A program made the position numbers and the translations under genes. This document shows, one piece after another, positions 21,508 to 32,723 of a DNA stretch of 64,000 nucleotides; positions within the stretch are counted from its first letter, which is position 1; each line of letters starts with the position of its first letter. Below the pieces are notes generated by a model. It searched no databases. It saw nothing but the letters and a program-made list of their open reading frames with translations, and was not told the origin of the DNA. The stretch is taken from NCBI RefSeq assembly GCF_037126465.1, contig NC_088204.1, positions 63,487,807-63,551,806 of the forward strand, written 5' to 3'. This DNA is from Ornithodoros turicata. Lineage: Eukaryota > Arthropoda > Arachnida > Ixodida > Argasidae.

Positions 21508-21696
21508 CTCTTAACATCTCCACCGAAGCTTCTACTCCCGCCCCGACGTACGATGAGACACGCCTTTCTGAGCCTAAAGCCACTGTCCGGATAGCGGAGC
21601 CCAAGCTGAAGACGGGTTCCACAGAAACTGAAGCGACGAGCTCCAATGCTGCGGTCGCCACAACGGCCGATCACACACCAGAGGCAGTACTGAAGG
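21508..21696 (+). CDS. CUB gene A, Ser/Thr-rich stalk exon
   Basis: The frame is open and reads LNISTEASTPAPTYDETRLS, then a Lys/Glu/Pro stretch, then TGSTETEATSSNAAVATTAD, ending AVLKG. The donor AAGG|GTGAGA is in phase 1, as required by the CUB exon at 25244. I placed the acceptor at ACCACAG|CT because it gives the phase (1) demanded by the TM exon. A stronger-looking acceptor at CCCATGTAG (21479) would give phase 0, so the 5' boundary is uncertain. Length would be 189 nt, a symmetrical 1-1 exon like its counterpart in gene B (40163-40363). Composition and position predict an O-glycosylated extracellular stalk between membrane and CUB domain. An N-glycosylation motif (NIS) is present. Confidence 0.55.
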
Positions 21697-21842
21697 GTGA
21701 GAGACTAGATTCTACAGAGAATGCAAAGGACGATAAGGAAAAGGAAAGAAATTAAAGTTAAAACGTGTTCTTCTTAAAATGCGGTTCCACGCAACCTACA
21801 AAATATTGGGACAGAATAGCTCTTACTGCATCGTATCGGACT

Positions 21843-22083
21843 CACTCTAAAAACAGAACTTCACCGCATAGCACGCTCTGCGCCGACTATGGCCATGAAC
21901 GATAGGGTTATCGCTTCGAAGAGAGAGGAAGGTGTACGCCTTTTTGTGTAATTATCGTATATCCAAATTGACACAAAAAGGCGTACGCCCCCCTCTGTCC
22001 TCGAATCAGACTCGACAACCATATCATTCGCGGCAATGGTTGTCGCAAAGCGTGCTATGCGATGAAGCTCTGTTTTCAGAGTG
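21843..22083. mobile_element. MITE-C copy in gene A intron
   Basis: It runs from CACTCTAAAAACAGAACTTC to GAAGCTCTGTTTTCAGAGTG with the inverted core AAAAGGCGTACGCC. Confidence 0.9.
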
Positions 22084-22097
22084 CTGGAAGTAGCGTA

Positions 22098-22324
22098 CAC
22101 TCTTAAAAATGAACTTGACCGCAAAGCACGCTCCTAGCCAACCATAATCTCTAATGATACCGTTATCTGCCGTGATTTGCTGAAAACGGGAGGCGTACGC
22201 CTTTTTTGTGACAACTATGAACAGCATAAGTGTCACAGAAAAGGCGTACGCCTCCCGTTTTCAACAAATCAGGGCAGATAACGGTATCATGCGTGCTATG
22301 CGGTGAAGTTCATTTTTAAGAGTG
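22098..22324. mobile_element. MITE-A copy with right-arm deletion
   Basis: TA (22096-22097) and TA (22325-22326) flank it. In the right arm, ATCATGCGTGC joins the inner arm directly to the tip, with the segment matching GATGGTTGGCTAGGA lost. Confidence 0.9.
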
Positions 22325-22549
22325 TATATCACTGCGAAGCAACAGAACATCGCCTTCATGTTTCTACATCATGGTTGGTTCGTCATTGTTGCTGGAAACT
22401 GTGAAATAGCTGCCATGTGCTTGCCCAGGCCTCTGTGTACTACGCCAGGCCAGAAAGCTCCCTGATTTATCCGCAGGGCACTTGTGCCGAACACAGTTCA
22501 TTTAAACACAGTGTGCTGATGATAAATGCATCCATTGCACTGAATCGTA

Positions 22550-22790
22550 ACACTGTCACTAAATTATATCTGAAACGGGCAAGGCGAACGCTCTTTTTGT
22601 GAAAATTAACGAAACTACATAATTGTCACAAGAAGGCGTGCGCATCTCGCGTTCAACGAATAAAAGGAGAGCATGATGCCATTCGGGATGATGGTTGGCC
22701 GATAGCCTGTTGTGCACATGCATAGCGATATCCGTATTATTTAGTATGGCGCAGAGTGTGATCATGTGGGAAACTCCTGTTTTCACAGTG
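22550..22790. mobile_element. Heavily decayed MITE
   Basis: Remnants (AAACGGGCAAGGCGAACGC, TTGTCACAAGAAGGCGTGCG, GGGATGATGGTTGGC) are in the correct order. The tips are unrecognisable. Confidence 0.5.
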
Positions 22791-23324
22791 TACGGGGCTG
22801 TCAGAATCCTAGCCAAAGAATATATTCTGAAGAGAATTTGTCTTCATTCAAAAACAGGAGTCCTAGGCCAGGTTTCACGAACGCCGGTTAACATATGAAC
22901 AGAGATCAATGGTGCCTTAGCCTGAATTTAACGGTTAAAGGGGCACTAAAATGCAAAAACAAGTTCACTCCAACGCTATGTTAATTTTGTACTTGTTATC
23001 ATGATTGAAAACGATTCCGTTACGAAGCTACAATCAGTTATACCGGACTCCTCCTCACTTCGGCGCTAAGCAGGGAACGTCGATTCAGGTCCTGCATGGG
23101 CGTTGTTAGTCCATGCTGCGCGTGCATGCGCGTGCCACGCCACAGAGCGGTTCCCGTGAAAAATATCGTTCGCGTTGCGAAGCGGACTGGCGTCGCTGTG
23201 CGAAGGACGTGAAGATAACTGTTGTCAGTGGAACGTTCTTAAGAACTGTTGCGCGCTACAATTAAGTGAATTGGTATTGAAAAATGCAGCAGTGCGCGTG
23301 ATGCCGAGCATATACGGAACACTA

Positions 23325-23569
23325 CACTCTTAAAAATGAACTTTACCGCCTAGCCCGCTCCTAGCCAACCATAATCTCGAATGATATCGTTATCTGCCCT
23401 GATTTGCTGAAAACGGGAGGCGTACGCCTTTCTGTGACGCTTATGCTGTTCATAATTGTCACAAAAAAGGCGTACGCCTCCCGTTTTTAACAAAACACAG
23501 CAGATGATATCATTCGAGATGATGGTTGGCTAGGAGCGTGCTATGCGGTGAAGTTCATTTTTAAGAGTG
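23325..23569. mobile_element. MITE-A copy
   Basis: A complete foldback with TA at 23323-23324 and 23570-23571 and the GGCGTACGCC core. Confidence 0.95.
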
Positions 23570-23571
23570 TA

Positions 23572-23690
23572 GGATCCCCAATGAGACAGCAGGAGAAGCG
23601 CACGCATACCTATCGCTGACGTGTGGATTTGAACCGGGTCCGATCATATATGATGATATGATAATACCCTGCTGTCTCTTTGGGAATCCT
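23572..23690. repeat. 119-bp palindromic element with tRNA B-box-like centre
   Basis: GGATCCCCAATGAGACAGCA at the left is inverted at the right as TGCTGTCTCTTTGGGAATCC. On the minus strand the interior contains CCGGTTCAAATCC, close to a tRNA B box. It fills exactly the gap between two MITEs. Confidence 0.6.
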
Positions 23691-23691
23691 A

Positions 23692-23930
23692 CACTCTTAA
23701 AAATGCACTTCACCAAGTAGTACGCTCCTAGCCAACCATCATCCCGAATGACAACGTTCTCGCCCCCGATTTGTTCAAAAGGAGAGGCGGAGCTTATGGT
23801 TGTGCCCACGATGTACGGCACAAAATAGGCTTCGCCTTTCGTTTTCAACAAATCGGGGGCGAGAACGTTGTCATTCGGGATGATGGTTGGCTAGGAGCGT
23901 GCTACTTGGTGAAGTGCATTTTTAAGGGTG
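23692..23930. mobile_element. MITE-B copy
   Basis: It follows TA (23690-23691) and is followed by TA (23931-23932). The inner arms are GACAACGTTCTCG and CGAGAACGTTGTC. Confidence 0.95.
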
Positions 23931-24365
23931 TATTCGTTGCTGCCAAACACGGCTCTGTTTTTAATTGCGATTTTCTTTTAAACGGTAGCGTTGTGTGAAC
24001 TAATTTTGTTTAAATTGTACTAATTGAAACACGGACTTTTATTTGAGGGCATGTTGTTTTTGCATTTGAGTGCCCCTTTAACTTTTTTGTAAAAAAGAAT
24101 TGAGTGTTAACTTCCAAGTTTTAGTAACCCTTGATCTCGGTTTAAAGTTAACCAGCGTTGGTAAAACCGGGCTCTAGAGCCGAAGTCGATATTTCGTGAC
24201 ATGCAACGAAGCCTATCTTGCGAGTCAACGAAGTCACCAGTCCCTCCGAAACGAGTGTGTTCGTCTGCGTGAATGTGAGAGTGACTGGTAACAATGTTAG
24301 AGAGAATGTGTTGGGTGACTGTGCGTGTCCCCGTGTTTCCTAGCGTGTCTTTGTACGTTCAAGAG

Positions 24366-24500
24366 GGGGTAGCTAGCATACGATGTAATTGGTATCACCT
24401 CCGACGGGCAATCAATGAGTATGGGTTCGAATCCCACTGCTGGCGCCTTTGACTGACTGACCATTATTCGACAGAATGCACGACAAGAGGGGATGCCGGA
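24366..24500 (+). repeat. tRNA-headed SINE-like sequence
   Basis: GCTAGCA near 24373 can pair with TGCTGGC near 24441 as an acceptor stem. A T-arm with a perfect B box (GGGTTCGAATCCC) lies between. The anticodon arm does not fold, so it is a tRNA-derived SINE head and not a tRNA gene. The 3' extent is unknown. Confidence 0.5.
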
Positions 24501-24793
24501 TGTTGAGAGCATGCCGGAATTCCCTTTCCGGAAAAACGAGAAAACGTCACTGCCTAAGAACCAATGAGGGCGCGGCCTTGAGAGAAGGAATGCCCGTGGC
24601 CGTGCGGGCGTCTAAGAGTTACGACGTGTCCGGACGGCGCCTTCCTCCTCTGAGCGCCACTCTCTCACTCCTCAGCTTAGGGAGCGACGTCACGCCGCCG
24701 GAGCGTTTATTTTTTACCTAACCATTTTCCGGCGAAAAAGTTAGCCAGTCGATGTTGACGGACGGTGACGAACGTTGTGGTGTCGGTTTCCTA

Positions 24794-25103
24794 CATTCTA
24801 AGAAAAAAAAAAGACGGTAGAATTTCCTCCCAAGCCGGTAGAACGACAGTGTCTCTACCATTTTGGGCCAATCCACGCGCGCCTTCTCCTCGCGGGTCTA
24901 AGCGGCGGCGTCCCTCTCCCTTGCTTCTCTCTCTCACGTTTGTTCTTAGAAAAAAAAAAGGTAGAATGTCATACACAGGCTGGTAGAACGACAGTTTCTA
25001 CTCTGCAGTTTTACCCAAAAGGCAAAATTGGTTTGAGTAGAAATGTGGTTGAAATACAGCTCTACCGAAACCGTAGAAAATTCTACCCTTTTTTTTCTTA
25101 GTG
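24794..25103. mobile_element. MITE-G (A-rich tips)
   Basis: The left tip CATTCTAAGAAAAAAAAAAG and the right tip CTTTTTTTTTCTTAGTG-like sequence are inverted. TA flanks at 24792-24793 and 25104-25105. The motif GGTAGAA recurs through the interior. The tips resemble MITE-E. Confidence 0.75.
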
Positions 25104-25243
25104 TAGATGGTTTTCCGGACGCGAACGTCTCTTAATTACCGTCTCATGTGAACTGCGGAAAAATACGCATTGTTGTTTGCATCAAGTTAGAAGCGTTCAT
25201 GCACTCTGCAATGACTCTTTTCGGAACATCTATTCTCGTTCAG

Positions 25244-25380
25244 GTGCAGAGGCCTACTGCAACAAGACTTTGACAGGCAACCATGGCGTATTCACGTCGT
25301 TGAACTTCTCAGTGGGTTATCCCCATAAGACCAACCAGACGTGGTGCATCGAGGTACCGCCTAACTGCAAAGTTCACCTG
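25244..25380 (+). CDS. CUB gene A, first CUB exon
   Basis: Acceptor CTCGTTCAG| and donor CACCTG|GTGAGC bound 137 nt, entered in phase 1 and left in phase 0. It encodes the first half of a CUB domain: YCNKTLTGNHGVFTSLNFS, then TNQTWCIEVPPNCKVHL. The first two canonical CUB cysteines are 28 residues apart, as in gene B, and the domain keeps the aromatic W before the second Cys. An extra cysteine (PPNC) is shared with gene B (SAYC). Three N-glycosylation motifs (NKT, NFS, NQT) indicate an extracellular location. CUB domains are beta-sandwich modules of secreted and surface proteins that bind proteins or glycans. The phase-1 entry is the classic boundary of a shuffled extracellular module. Confidence 0.85.
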
Positions 25381-25964
25381 GTGAGCTTAGAAATGTTCGG
25401 AATTTGTTGGTCAAACGTTGTTTTGTATAGAATACGTTCCAAGCCGATGTGCTTCACGTGAAGATCCACATGCGTATATGGATCATGCCTTTCTAAACAA
25501 AGTTGTTCATTGTTGACGAATTTAAACAACGCAGGGGAAAGAGGTGCTGACAGCAGCAATCGATCCCGGGTCTCCAGCACTTCTTTTCCCGGAGCTGTGT
25601 GAATTCGTTAATTTCTGGGCGTTTGAGGCTTACGTGCCTGTGTCATCCCTAATTGTGGTCTGCCTCTGCCAATTCTCGTTGCTTACGTTGTTGATAGTTG
25701 TCCATGTTTTAGCACATAATTCATTCAAGTAGGTGTAGGTTTGATGTTGCTAACGTTTGCCTGACTCTCGGGGAAACATGTTGAGTTATCTTGTCCCTTG
25801 CAATTGCGCAGTGCCTAACAGGCACAAAGAAACGTTGCAGGCGAACAGATTTTGTTTTGCTGCTTATTCTGTAAAATTATGCCTGCTTCTGGGTACGCTC
25901 CTTTCTTTCGCGTTCACTATGTTCTTCATATAATTATTATAAAATGGTGATGATGATAATAATA

Positions 25965-26720
25965 CAGTCGATACTCGTTTATCCGGGCTTGACCATTCCC
26001 TGCGAAAATGCCCGGATAGCGGGAAATCCGGATAAGTGAAACGGGATACTTTGAGCTATCCACGACGGCCGTATTTACTTCTTAATGCGTATCAAACTGC
26101 CCGTGCTCGTTCGCGCAAGATTACTATAAGCACAAAGTTCTCCATTTACTTGGGGACCATTATTCTTTTGCTCACCTCGTGGTTCTGCGTGCATTTCGGG
26201 CCTCTTGGAGGAAGTGGCACTACACGCGCATCTTCAGTGTCGTCATATGATTCACGGCTGTCGTCGTTGCAACTGGCCGAAATCAACAACCTACGGAGCA
26301 ACGACGTCTTCATTAGAAATAATGGCGCACATTTCATCATAATCGTCCGCATCGAGGTACTCCAAATCTGATGGTGGACCTTTTGACTGACTTTCAGAGG
26401 TCCTTGACTTGTTCTGCAGCTTCACTGTACTAGTGATCACCCCGCATCAATTCAATGAGAAGGGGGTAAATCGTTGAAGGAGAGCACGGAATCGTTCACT
26501 CTACTGTCAAGGTTGTCGCCCCCCCGCTGACGCAAATATAGGTCGCACACTGACTCTGACCTAATACTGGTTAAGTGAGGCAGGTTGTTGGGTACTTTCC
26601 TGTAGTTCTTCATGGAGATTCAAGCTGAAGCCCCCATAAATGAAGCTAAAATGTCACAACGATTTTTGTCCGCATAACGCAGTATCAGGAAGTGAAGCCC
26701 GGATAAACGGCGTTCGTCTG
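25965..26720. mobile_element. pogo/Tigger-like relic
   Basis: The left end CAGTCGATACTCGTTTATCC follows TA (25963-25964). The right end, read in reverse, is CAGACGAACGCCGTTTATCC. The shared GTTTATCCGGGCTT block is a frequent pogo/Tigger-type terminus. On the minus strand a short acidic frame (PSDLEYLDADDYDEMCAII) may be a transposase C-terminus with stops downstream. Confidence 0.55.
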
Positions 26721-26788
26721 AACATTATTTTTTCTTGTTATTGTCATTATTATTACAATACCACGTTGTATGAGTGCATTCGCGGATA

Positions 26789-26949
26789 TAGGAGCGGATC
26801 CAGACCCTTGTTTCTTTCTTTTTTTTGGGGGGGGGGGAGGGGCGGTTTCTTTGTCGAGCGGGTCGTGGGGGAGGGTTCAGATGTGAAATCCAATGTATAC
26901 ACTAACGTTTGGGAGGGTCGACCGCCCCTCCCCCCCGGATCCGCCACTG
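26789..26949. mobile_element. Small hAT-type MITE
   Basis: The right end GGATCCGCCACTG and the left end TAGGAGCGGATCC are inverted with 3 mismatches. The 8-bp flanks CGCGGATA and CATGGATA match at 6 of 8 positions. Poly-G and poly-C tracts lie just inside, as in the element at 21013-21414. Confidence 0.65.
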
Positions 26950-27576
26950 CATGGATATAACCTCATACCTCGATGAGAGGCTCCAGTATATTTTCCCAGA
27001 AGCGTTCTTAGCTTTTCTTCTCCCCGCCCTACAATGGTTAGTTCCCATGATGTTCTCCAGGTGCCGCCTGCTTCCTGGCGTGTTGCTAGCGTGTTCGAAG
27101 AAAGCAGAAGAAATGAGAGTAGGGAGTGAATAAGGTTGGGTGCGTTAAAAAAAAGAAAAGACATACAAGAATACACGAAGAAACCAGCAGCAACAGTATG
27201 GAGTGAATAAGGTGGGTGCGAGTGGTGTGGGGTGCCTTGTTGATCCGGTTGAGGCACACGTTGTCCGGGACCAGAGTCCTGTGAGCCAGGTGTAATTGTT
27301 AGCTCACTCGAACGGTTACTTCGTTTTGACTTCTGTCGGCAGTCACGCCGAAAAATTTATTGGCACTTTAACGGCACTTTGCGACTAGTCCTAACAGTTG
27401 CGCTGCACAAATCCCGTGGTTGCCCAGCCTGTCGCTGCTCCGACCCATTTGCACCGTCCGGTTACATCTGTGATCACGTGATCCGATCATATTTTGTCCC
27501 CGTGGGAAGACGTCGTTGATGTCACTTAGTGACACGCGTACGGTACTGAGAATAACGCTACGTTGCATTGATGCAG

Positions 27577-27741
27577 AAACTTCTGGTGCTGCACGTTCCG
27601 TACGCAAAGGGTTGCAAGTACGACTTTCTCGCCATGTATGACGGGATCACTCCTGGATCTCCCAGGCTAGGGCGTTACTGCCGCCTACTGCGCAAGATGG
27701 GATCTGCCGAACTCACAGCGTCCTCGAACAGGATGTTCGTT
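27577..27741 (+). CDS. CUB gene A, second CUB exon
   Basis: Bounded by TTGATGCAG| and TTCGTT|GTAAGT, 165 nt, phase 0 at both sides. It encodes KLLVLHVPYAKGCKYDFLAM, then YDGITPGSPRLGRYCRLL, then SNRMFVV. The C-x-YD-x-L-x-x-YDG block and the following Cys are the second disulfide region of a CUB domain, and SSNRMFVV is the conserved SxxxxMxVxF strand. The counterpart in gene B (37219-37371) is 51 codons against 55 here. The phase-0 donor fits the acceptor at 31745. A 0.65-kb repeat begins 27 bp after the donor. Confidence 0.85.
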
Positions 27742-27768
27742 GTAAGTGGAAGGATGTTCTACTTTTAA

Positions 27769-28434
27769 AGGTACTGTAAAGCAGCAGGCAAGCTATTAAT
27801 ATTAGCAGCAGCATTTGAAAGCTTGTTCTGAAAGAAAGCCACGCTGCAAATTTTATGTGAGGCAGAAAACTCTAAATATTTTTAATCACGACTGAAATCG
27901 CGGTGAAAAGACGTGGGGTGACGCTTGGTGGGAAACAATCGCCTATTCGTCGAGGAACAGTGTTACATGTCCCCAACACCCTATCGGCTAAATCATGGGC
28001 TAAGTAACCAGCTTCATGAACTTTCTTTGAAAAGTTCATGAAAAGTTTGTTCAAACGAGATAGTTCCTGACAAAATGCAATCACGTTGGTACATCGTGGA
28101 AATGAGTAACAAACTGTCAGCAGAATCAGCATATGAGAGTCACCTACTCAAAAGTGCACCACGTCCGGCAAGCCGGAGTGGTAATGGTAGCAGCCCACAG
28201 ATGTCTCTGTACGTTCTCATTGTTACTCGCATGTTTATGTTCGCCGACCTGCATGGCGGGAACTGTGGAGTTCCTGTCCGGTTTTAGACGCAGGGTTGCG
28301 AGTAATATTAAATCTCTATTTCGCAGAAAATAACGAGGTGAATCTGAACGAAATTTGTGGCGTTTCGATACTCAGCACCCGGACTGTCAAATGAGCCACC
28401 AGTATAATTTGTATGCCTGCTTCTTTACAGTACC
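27769..28434. mobile_element. 0.65-kb TIR repeat, copy 2 (complete)
   Basis: AGGTACTGTAAAGCAGCAGG on the left is inverted on the right as CCTGCTTCTTTACAGTACCT. The body is colinear with 8497-9125. It sits just inside gene A intron 4. There is no credible ORF. Confidence 0.75.
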
Positions 28435-29160
28435 TGTAAGACTGTTCTAGTAGAGCCAGAATCCTGGCGGGAAGAATTAAGTGTAGCCATATTAGTTTAA
28501 CAGTCGTTTGAGTTACAACGTTGCCATCCGAGTAGTAGTTAGTGGTCTTTGGTTGTAGACCTTCGGTGAAGACAAATATAGCAAAGGACGGAGGGTCTTC
28601 GAGTTGTCTCCTCGGTTATGCCTCAAGAGGAGTGACAGAATGCGAATGTTTCTCCTGAGTCTGTAACGCCTGTATTCGACACGAATGCCTACACGAAGCC
28701 TATGATATCGAAAGAAAACACCTCATTTTACTTTAGACTACTATGCACTCCTTCGGTCTCATGTTGTAACTTATCTGCTTACCTGTGTTCATAGTTCAGC
28801 GGGTTATGTTACGACGCCTCCATTTTATGGACGAAACGTTACACTCTCTTGGGCAACCCCAACTGAAACCAATGTCATTCCCTCTTCTAATTTGTTGAAA
28901 ATTGTGTCAGATGAGATGGGTGCACATTTCTGCTGCATTTATGATGACGTCACAGCAGGCGTGCGCCTCTTCCTATGAGAAACAGCATCATTCTATGCAT
29001 TGGTTGGGCCTGAGTGTCGTATGTGCTGCCGATTGCTTTTATGAGTGCAGAAGATTAAATGTGTTGCGATACTTCCTCACACGTTATTCTGGATAGAGTT
29101 CGTTGTTGGGCTAGTTGGTGCATATCAGTAATCGCGTCTTCGATATACTGCACCGGTGTT
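28435..29160. other. Unassigned region; possible very old MITE at 28840-29045
   Basis: ACACTCTCTTGGGCAACCCC and TTGGTTGGGCCTGAGTGTCG hint at a decayed MITE, but the arms no longer pair well. Nothing else is recognised. Confidence 0.3.
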
Positions 29161-29167
29161 GCATCCC

Positions 29168-29415
29168 ACACTGTAAAAACAGAGCTTTACCGCATAGCAC
29201 GCTGTGCGCCAACCATAGCCATGAATGATAGGGCTATTGCTTCTGATACGAGGAGAGGGAGGGCCGTACGTCTTTTTGTGGCAATTTCGATATATGGTAA
29301 CTGCCCCAAAAAGGCGTACGCCTCGCTTTTTCATTGAATGAAAAGTGATAACCCTATCATTCGCGGCAGTGGTTGGCGCACAGCGTACTATGCCGTGCAG
29401 TTGTGTTTTCAGAGT
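29168..29415. mobile_element. MITE-C copy
   Basis: It runs from CACTGTAAAAACAGAGCTTT to GTGTTTTCAGAGTG. The inner arms AACCCTATCATTCGCGGCA and their partner are intact. Confidence 0.85.
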
Positions 29416-29419
29416 GCAT

Positions 29420-31744
29420 CTTAGAGAAACCAACCGGTGCGCACTGGACGTCTTCGATTAACGAGGTCCACTAGGGTACCTCAATACTAGCTCCCTCTGC
29501 ATAGGGTGAAGACAACCGGTCAACCGAGTCGTCTGCTATGAATTTCCGCCATACTGACTCCAACGCACAGCTCGTGATACGCTTACAAAAGTGTAACGAT
29601 ATGCTTAGTGACACACTGCATTTTAGAGTTGAGTAAATTTGTAGCAAAGGAGGCTTGAAAAAGTTGGTGTAATCCGTACAGAGTATTCATGCATGGCAAG
29701 CGTGGGAGTCAATATGGTCGCTTTGTGGCATTCGCTTGTAGAAAGGCACCAGCACCAGACACCGTAGCACACGTACGTTATGGCATCCGTAGGTAATTAC
29801 GTGCTGCTTGGTGTAGGAGTTTCTTTCCAGCTCATCAGACGGCGATGACGACGAGCACTTGGCGATAATTCACAAGGGTAATTGTGGGGAGGACCAACTT
29901 TGCAGTGATAAATATCGCAAAAAGCGCACTCACCATTCATTAGCTATTTGCTATGCTTTTGTCATCGTTAGCCAATCTTTTCTTCCGTCTACAATAATGT
30001 CTGCCGCGATCATATTTGCATTGTCACCACGTGTTGCTATGCGGAACTGGGCGCGCTATACGCTAATCGAAAAGTCATAACCGAAAAGCAGGAATTTTCA
30101 AATTCCTCGCGAAACGCCAAGTGCCTCTTGCCACGAGCAACGCCAACACGCAAGTTAATCTATGATATTGCCCTTGCTATGGATGCGATCGGTGTGGAGC
30201 ACTCCACACCCTGCTGGTTCCGGGGCAACCACGGTGCAGTTTTATCGAAGACGCTATAAGGTATTGAGCGCAAAACACTAAAGACCAACACGAGAGAAGT
30301 GGGCGGGACGAGCTATTCCGCATAAATGTCAAATGCAATTGTTTGCATCACTGTAAACTTGCATTCCAAGTTTCACAGTAAAGGGTGTAATAGACGCCCA
30401 GAGAACACTGCAAGTACTGAAACGCTTGCGGGTCTGACGTCACGGCAGCCGTCTCCGCCAGTGAGGATGTGCGAGAGAGGTCACGTGCTTCCGACCACCA
30501 ATGAGAATGGCTGGAGCTATGATGTCAGAGGTCGACCAGTTCGTGCGTTCAAGGGTTTATATTTCGCAAAGGGCGACACGTAGAAAAATAATTCGTTGTT
30601 TTAATATTGTATAATGCAATGTGTACATGATGTAATGAACCACATCTACCAAAGTATCGAAAGCTTTAGGGCCGAACAGCACGCATATAATCCGCAGCTC
30701 TGTTTGAGGCATTAATAAATCTAAAACAGAGTTGTAGCGATAGCAAATATGGGAAGGCTTTACGGGAACTTCCCGTGAAAGCATATGAAAGGTGTAGCGA
30801 AGGCCCCATCTATAACTGTTTCTTCTTTGTTTGCGTCGTATTGCGCAACACATAACATGTGGCCTTGTAGCGTCTTGTGCACCCGACCCCGCAATATTTC
30901 GCGCTGCTGTGGAGTTGAACCTGAACCAAACCAATAAATAAATAAATGAATGAATAAATGAATAACTAAATAATCAAATAATGGTTCAGATCCCTGCTAA
31001 AAAGACTCTAAATAGGCAGGCATTTGGGCCCCCAAAAGCACCAAATAGGCAGTGAAACGGGAATATAAGGACGTTCTCCTGAGGACGTATATTGACTTTC
31101 TCGTAAAGCCTTTCGCTTGCCGGGCTTGGGCTGGTTTAAATATTATGATACTATGCTCTAACTTCTCGTACAAGAATGCCTGAAGCCGTTTCCAAGACGC
31201 CACCACCACTTTTACAGTGACATTTCAGCCGCTCGTTGTCCTGAAAGTACACAATGACGAATCATGTTTCGAGTACCCCATCTACAGCCTCGAATGTTTG
31301 GAAACGCCAACAAAGGCTGCGCGTCTTCTCTATGAACATCTTGTAGCTGTCAAAAGTGCCAGACAAACCAAAATTGCCTCCAGCTGCCGGAATGAAAGAA
31401 TAATAACAATAATAACGAAGAAATTATATAATTCTATAATATGGCACACTTGCATACTCTTCTACCGTGCTCAACGTACCCTGGTCGTCGGAGGAAGCGT
31501 AGAGAGTGTCGTACGAAAAATGAACCATAGTTAGAACCCTCGTGCTTAGTTTTTGTGTGTGAATATACATTACAAGTGTGAAGGTGTTAGACAACGAGGG
31601 CATGGCAGAGTAAAAAAAAAGCAGTTATGAAAGTAGGTCGAGAAGAAAGACACACTGGATAATGTCGCGTTTAGGCACATTTAGCACTTGATAGGCAAAT
31701 GCCTGAACATCCGTATCCTATACTCATGACTGGTGAACCTGCAG
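29420..31744. other. Intronic sequence of gene A, no feature except a microsatellite
   Basis: An (AATA/AATG)n microsatellite at about 30933-30980 could be a LINE tail, but no RT remnant precedes it. No exons, RNA genes or transposon ends were identified in the rest. Confidence 0.4.
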
Positions 31745-32059
31745 TGGTTGCGAACTGGAGCAGGTGGAAACCTGTCAAAAGGAGTGAAAGCAAAGTACTC
31801 CGCCGTCAACTGTCCTAATCGAAAGCTGAGTCAGAAGCTTCTGGAAGGGAAGATCGACATCCGCTCACTGGCAACCTCCACATCGAGCATCGGGGATAGC
31901 ACCCACGAACCGCGGATCTCAAAAGCGAAGCTTAGCGAGGGAAGTAGCGTACATGGGTCAACGGCAGATTCGAGCTCAACGAATGCTACGACTGCGACTC
32001 ACTCCAAGTCCGAGGCGAAAACAACAAGTCATCACCACTCTTTGACAAGCTCTACGTAG
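31745..32059 (+). CDS. CUB gene A, terminal exon: end of CUB domain plus Ser/Thr/His-rich tail
   Basis: The acceptor GAACCTGCAG| is entered in phase 0. It opens with WLRTGAGGNLSKGVKAKYSA and VNC, the last two strands of a CUB domain (GF.A.Y pattern). The matching stretch in gene B is WFQTDSKRQFRGFRAQYIAV plus NC, so the domain end and the terminal Cys are conserved. After the domain comes a 78-residue hydrophilic tail with Ser/Thr clusters (LATSTSSIGD, STADSSSTNATTATHSKSEA) and TAG at 32057-32059. The tail is probably extracellular and O-glycosylated. No poly(A) signal is close by; the first AATAAA seen on + is at about 32637. The tail is unlike the basic tail of gene B. Confidence 0.75.
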   Translation, partial: WLRTGAGGNLSKGVKAKYSAVNCPNRKLSQKLLEGKIDIRSLATSTSSIGDSTHEPRISKAKLSEGSSVHGSTADSSSTNATTATHSKSEAKTTSHHHSLTSST

Positions 32060-32194
32060 AAAAGGTATTATGGATTATAATGGAGACACCAATAGCGCTT
32101 CTTGCATATCGGAGTGTACCTCCAACGTGCGCTTGAAACTTTATGTTCCTTGTGTGCATTGCTAAGGGTTTTCTGAGCTTGTAACGCTGCAGTG

Positions 32195-32255
32195 CTAAAA
32201 GCAGAACTTCACCACAAAAGAAGCTCATGACCAACCACAATTCCCAATGATTTGT
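32195..32255. mobile_element. MITE tip remnant
   Basis: GCAGAACTTCACCACAAAAG..CCAACCACAATTCCCAATG matches a MITE left arm only. Confidence 0.5.
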
Positions 32256-32723
32256 TCAATTGTCTTTTTATTTCCCATTAAGCGATAGGTGGGGCCTGGG
32301 AAAAAACCGCACGACCCCAACGATTGTATAGGTGACAGCCGCACGGAAACAAAGTAAAACACGACCCGGGAACTTAACTAATAATAAGAGAAAGAAAACA
32401 AAAAGACTAAACACAAAAGTAGACGCTACTAAGTTCGCAGAAAGTACACACGTAAAATCCATACTGGTAGAAAAGATAAGTAAATACTTATACATAGCTT
32501 AACTTGGAGTAACTATGGCTGGTAGCATTCTTCCAAGAGACCCGTGAAAAGTCCATACCTCTTATATTCAGGTTAATCACGTTAGCGGCATTTATTGCAG
32601 TCTCTTTTATGTCGTTCAAGTAACGTTATATCATAGAAATAAAAGATACTTATAATGTTAAATCTGCGATATCGTTATCTTTCCTGATTTTTGGGGGATA
32701 CGGAAGGCACAGCCTCTTACACC

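Larger units (their letters stand above)
22935..24081. mobile_element. 1.15-kb TIR element with two MITEs nested inside
   Basis: TTAAAGGGGCACTAAAATGC at 22935 is matched by the inverted GCATTTGAGTGCCCCTTTAA ending at 24081. Both are followed inward by AAAAAC/GTTTTT. There is no ORF of note. The interior contains MITE-A (23325-23569), a small palindrome and MITE-B (23692-23930). Confidence 0.65.

Noticed and set aside
21416..21674. Minus-strand ORFs opposite the gene A stalk exon
   Set aside because: Shadow frames of a Ser/Thr-rich exon. The plus frame has a phase-compatible donor and the expected composition.
25516..25640. Possible second CUB exon after AACAACGCAG
   Set aside because: The frame lacks the C-x-YD and YDG motifs; the exon at 27577 fits phase and domain much better.
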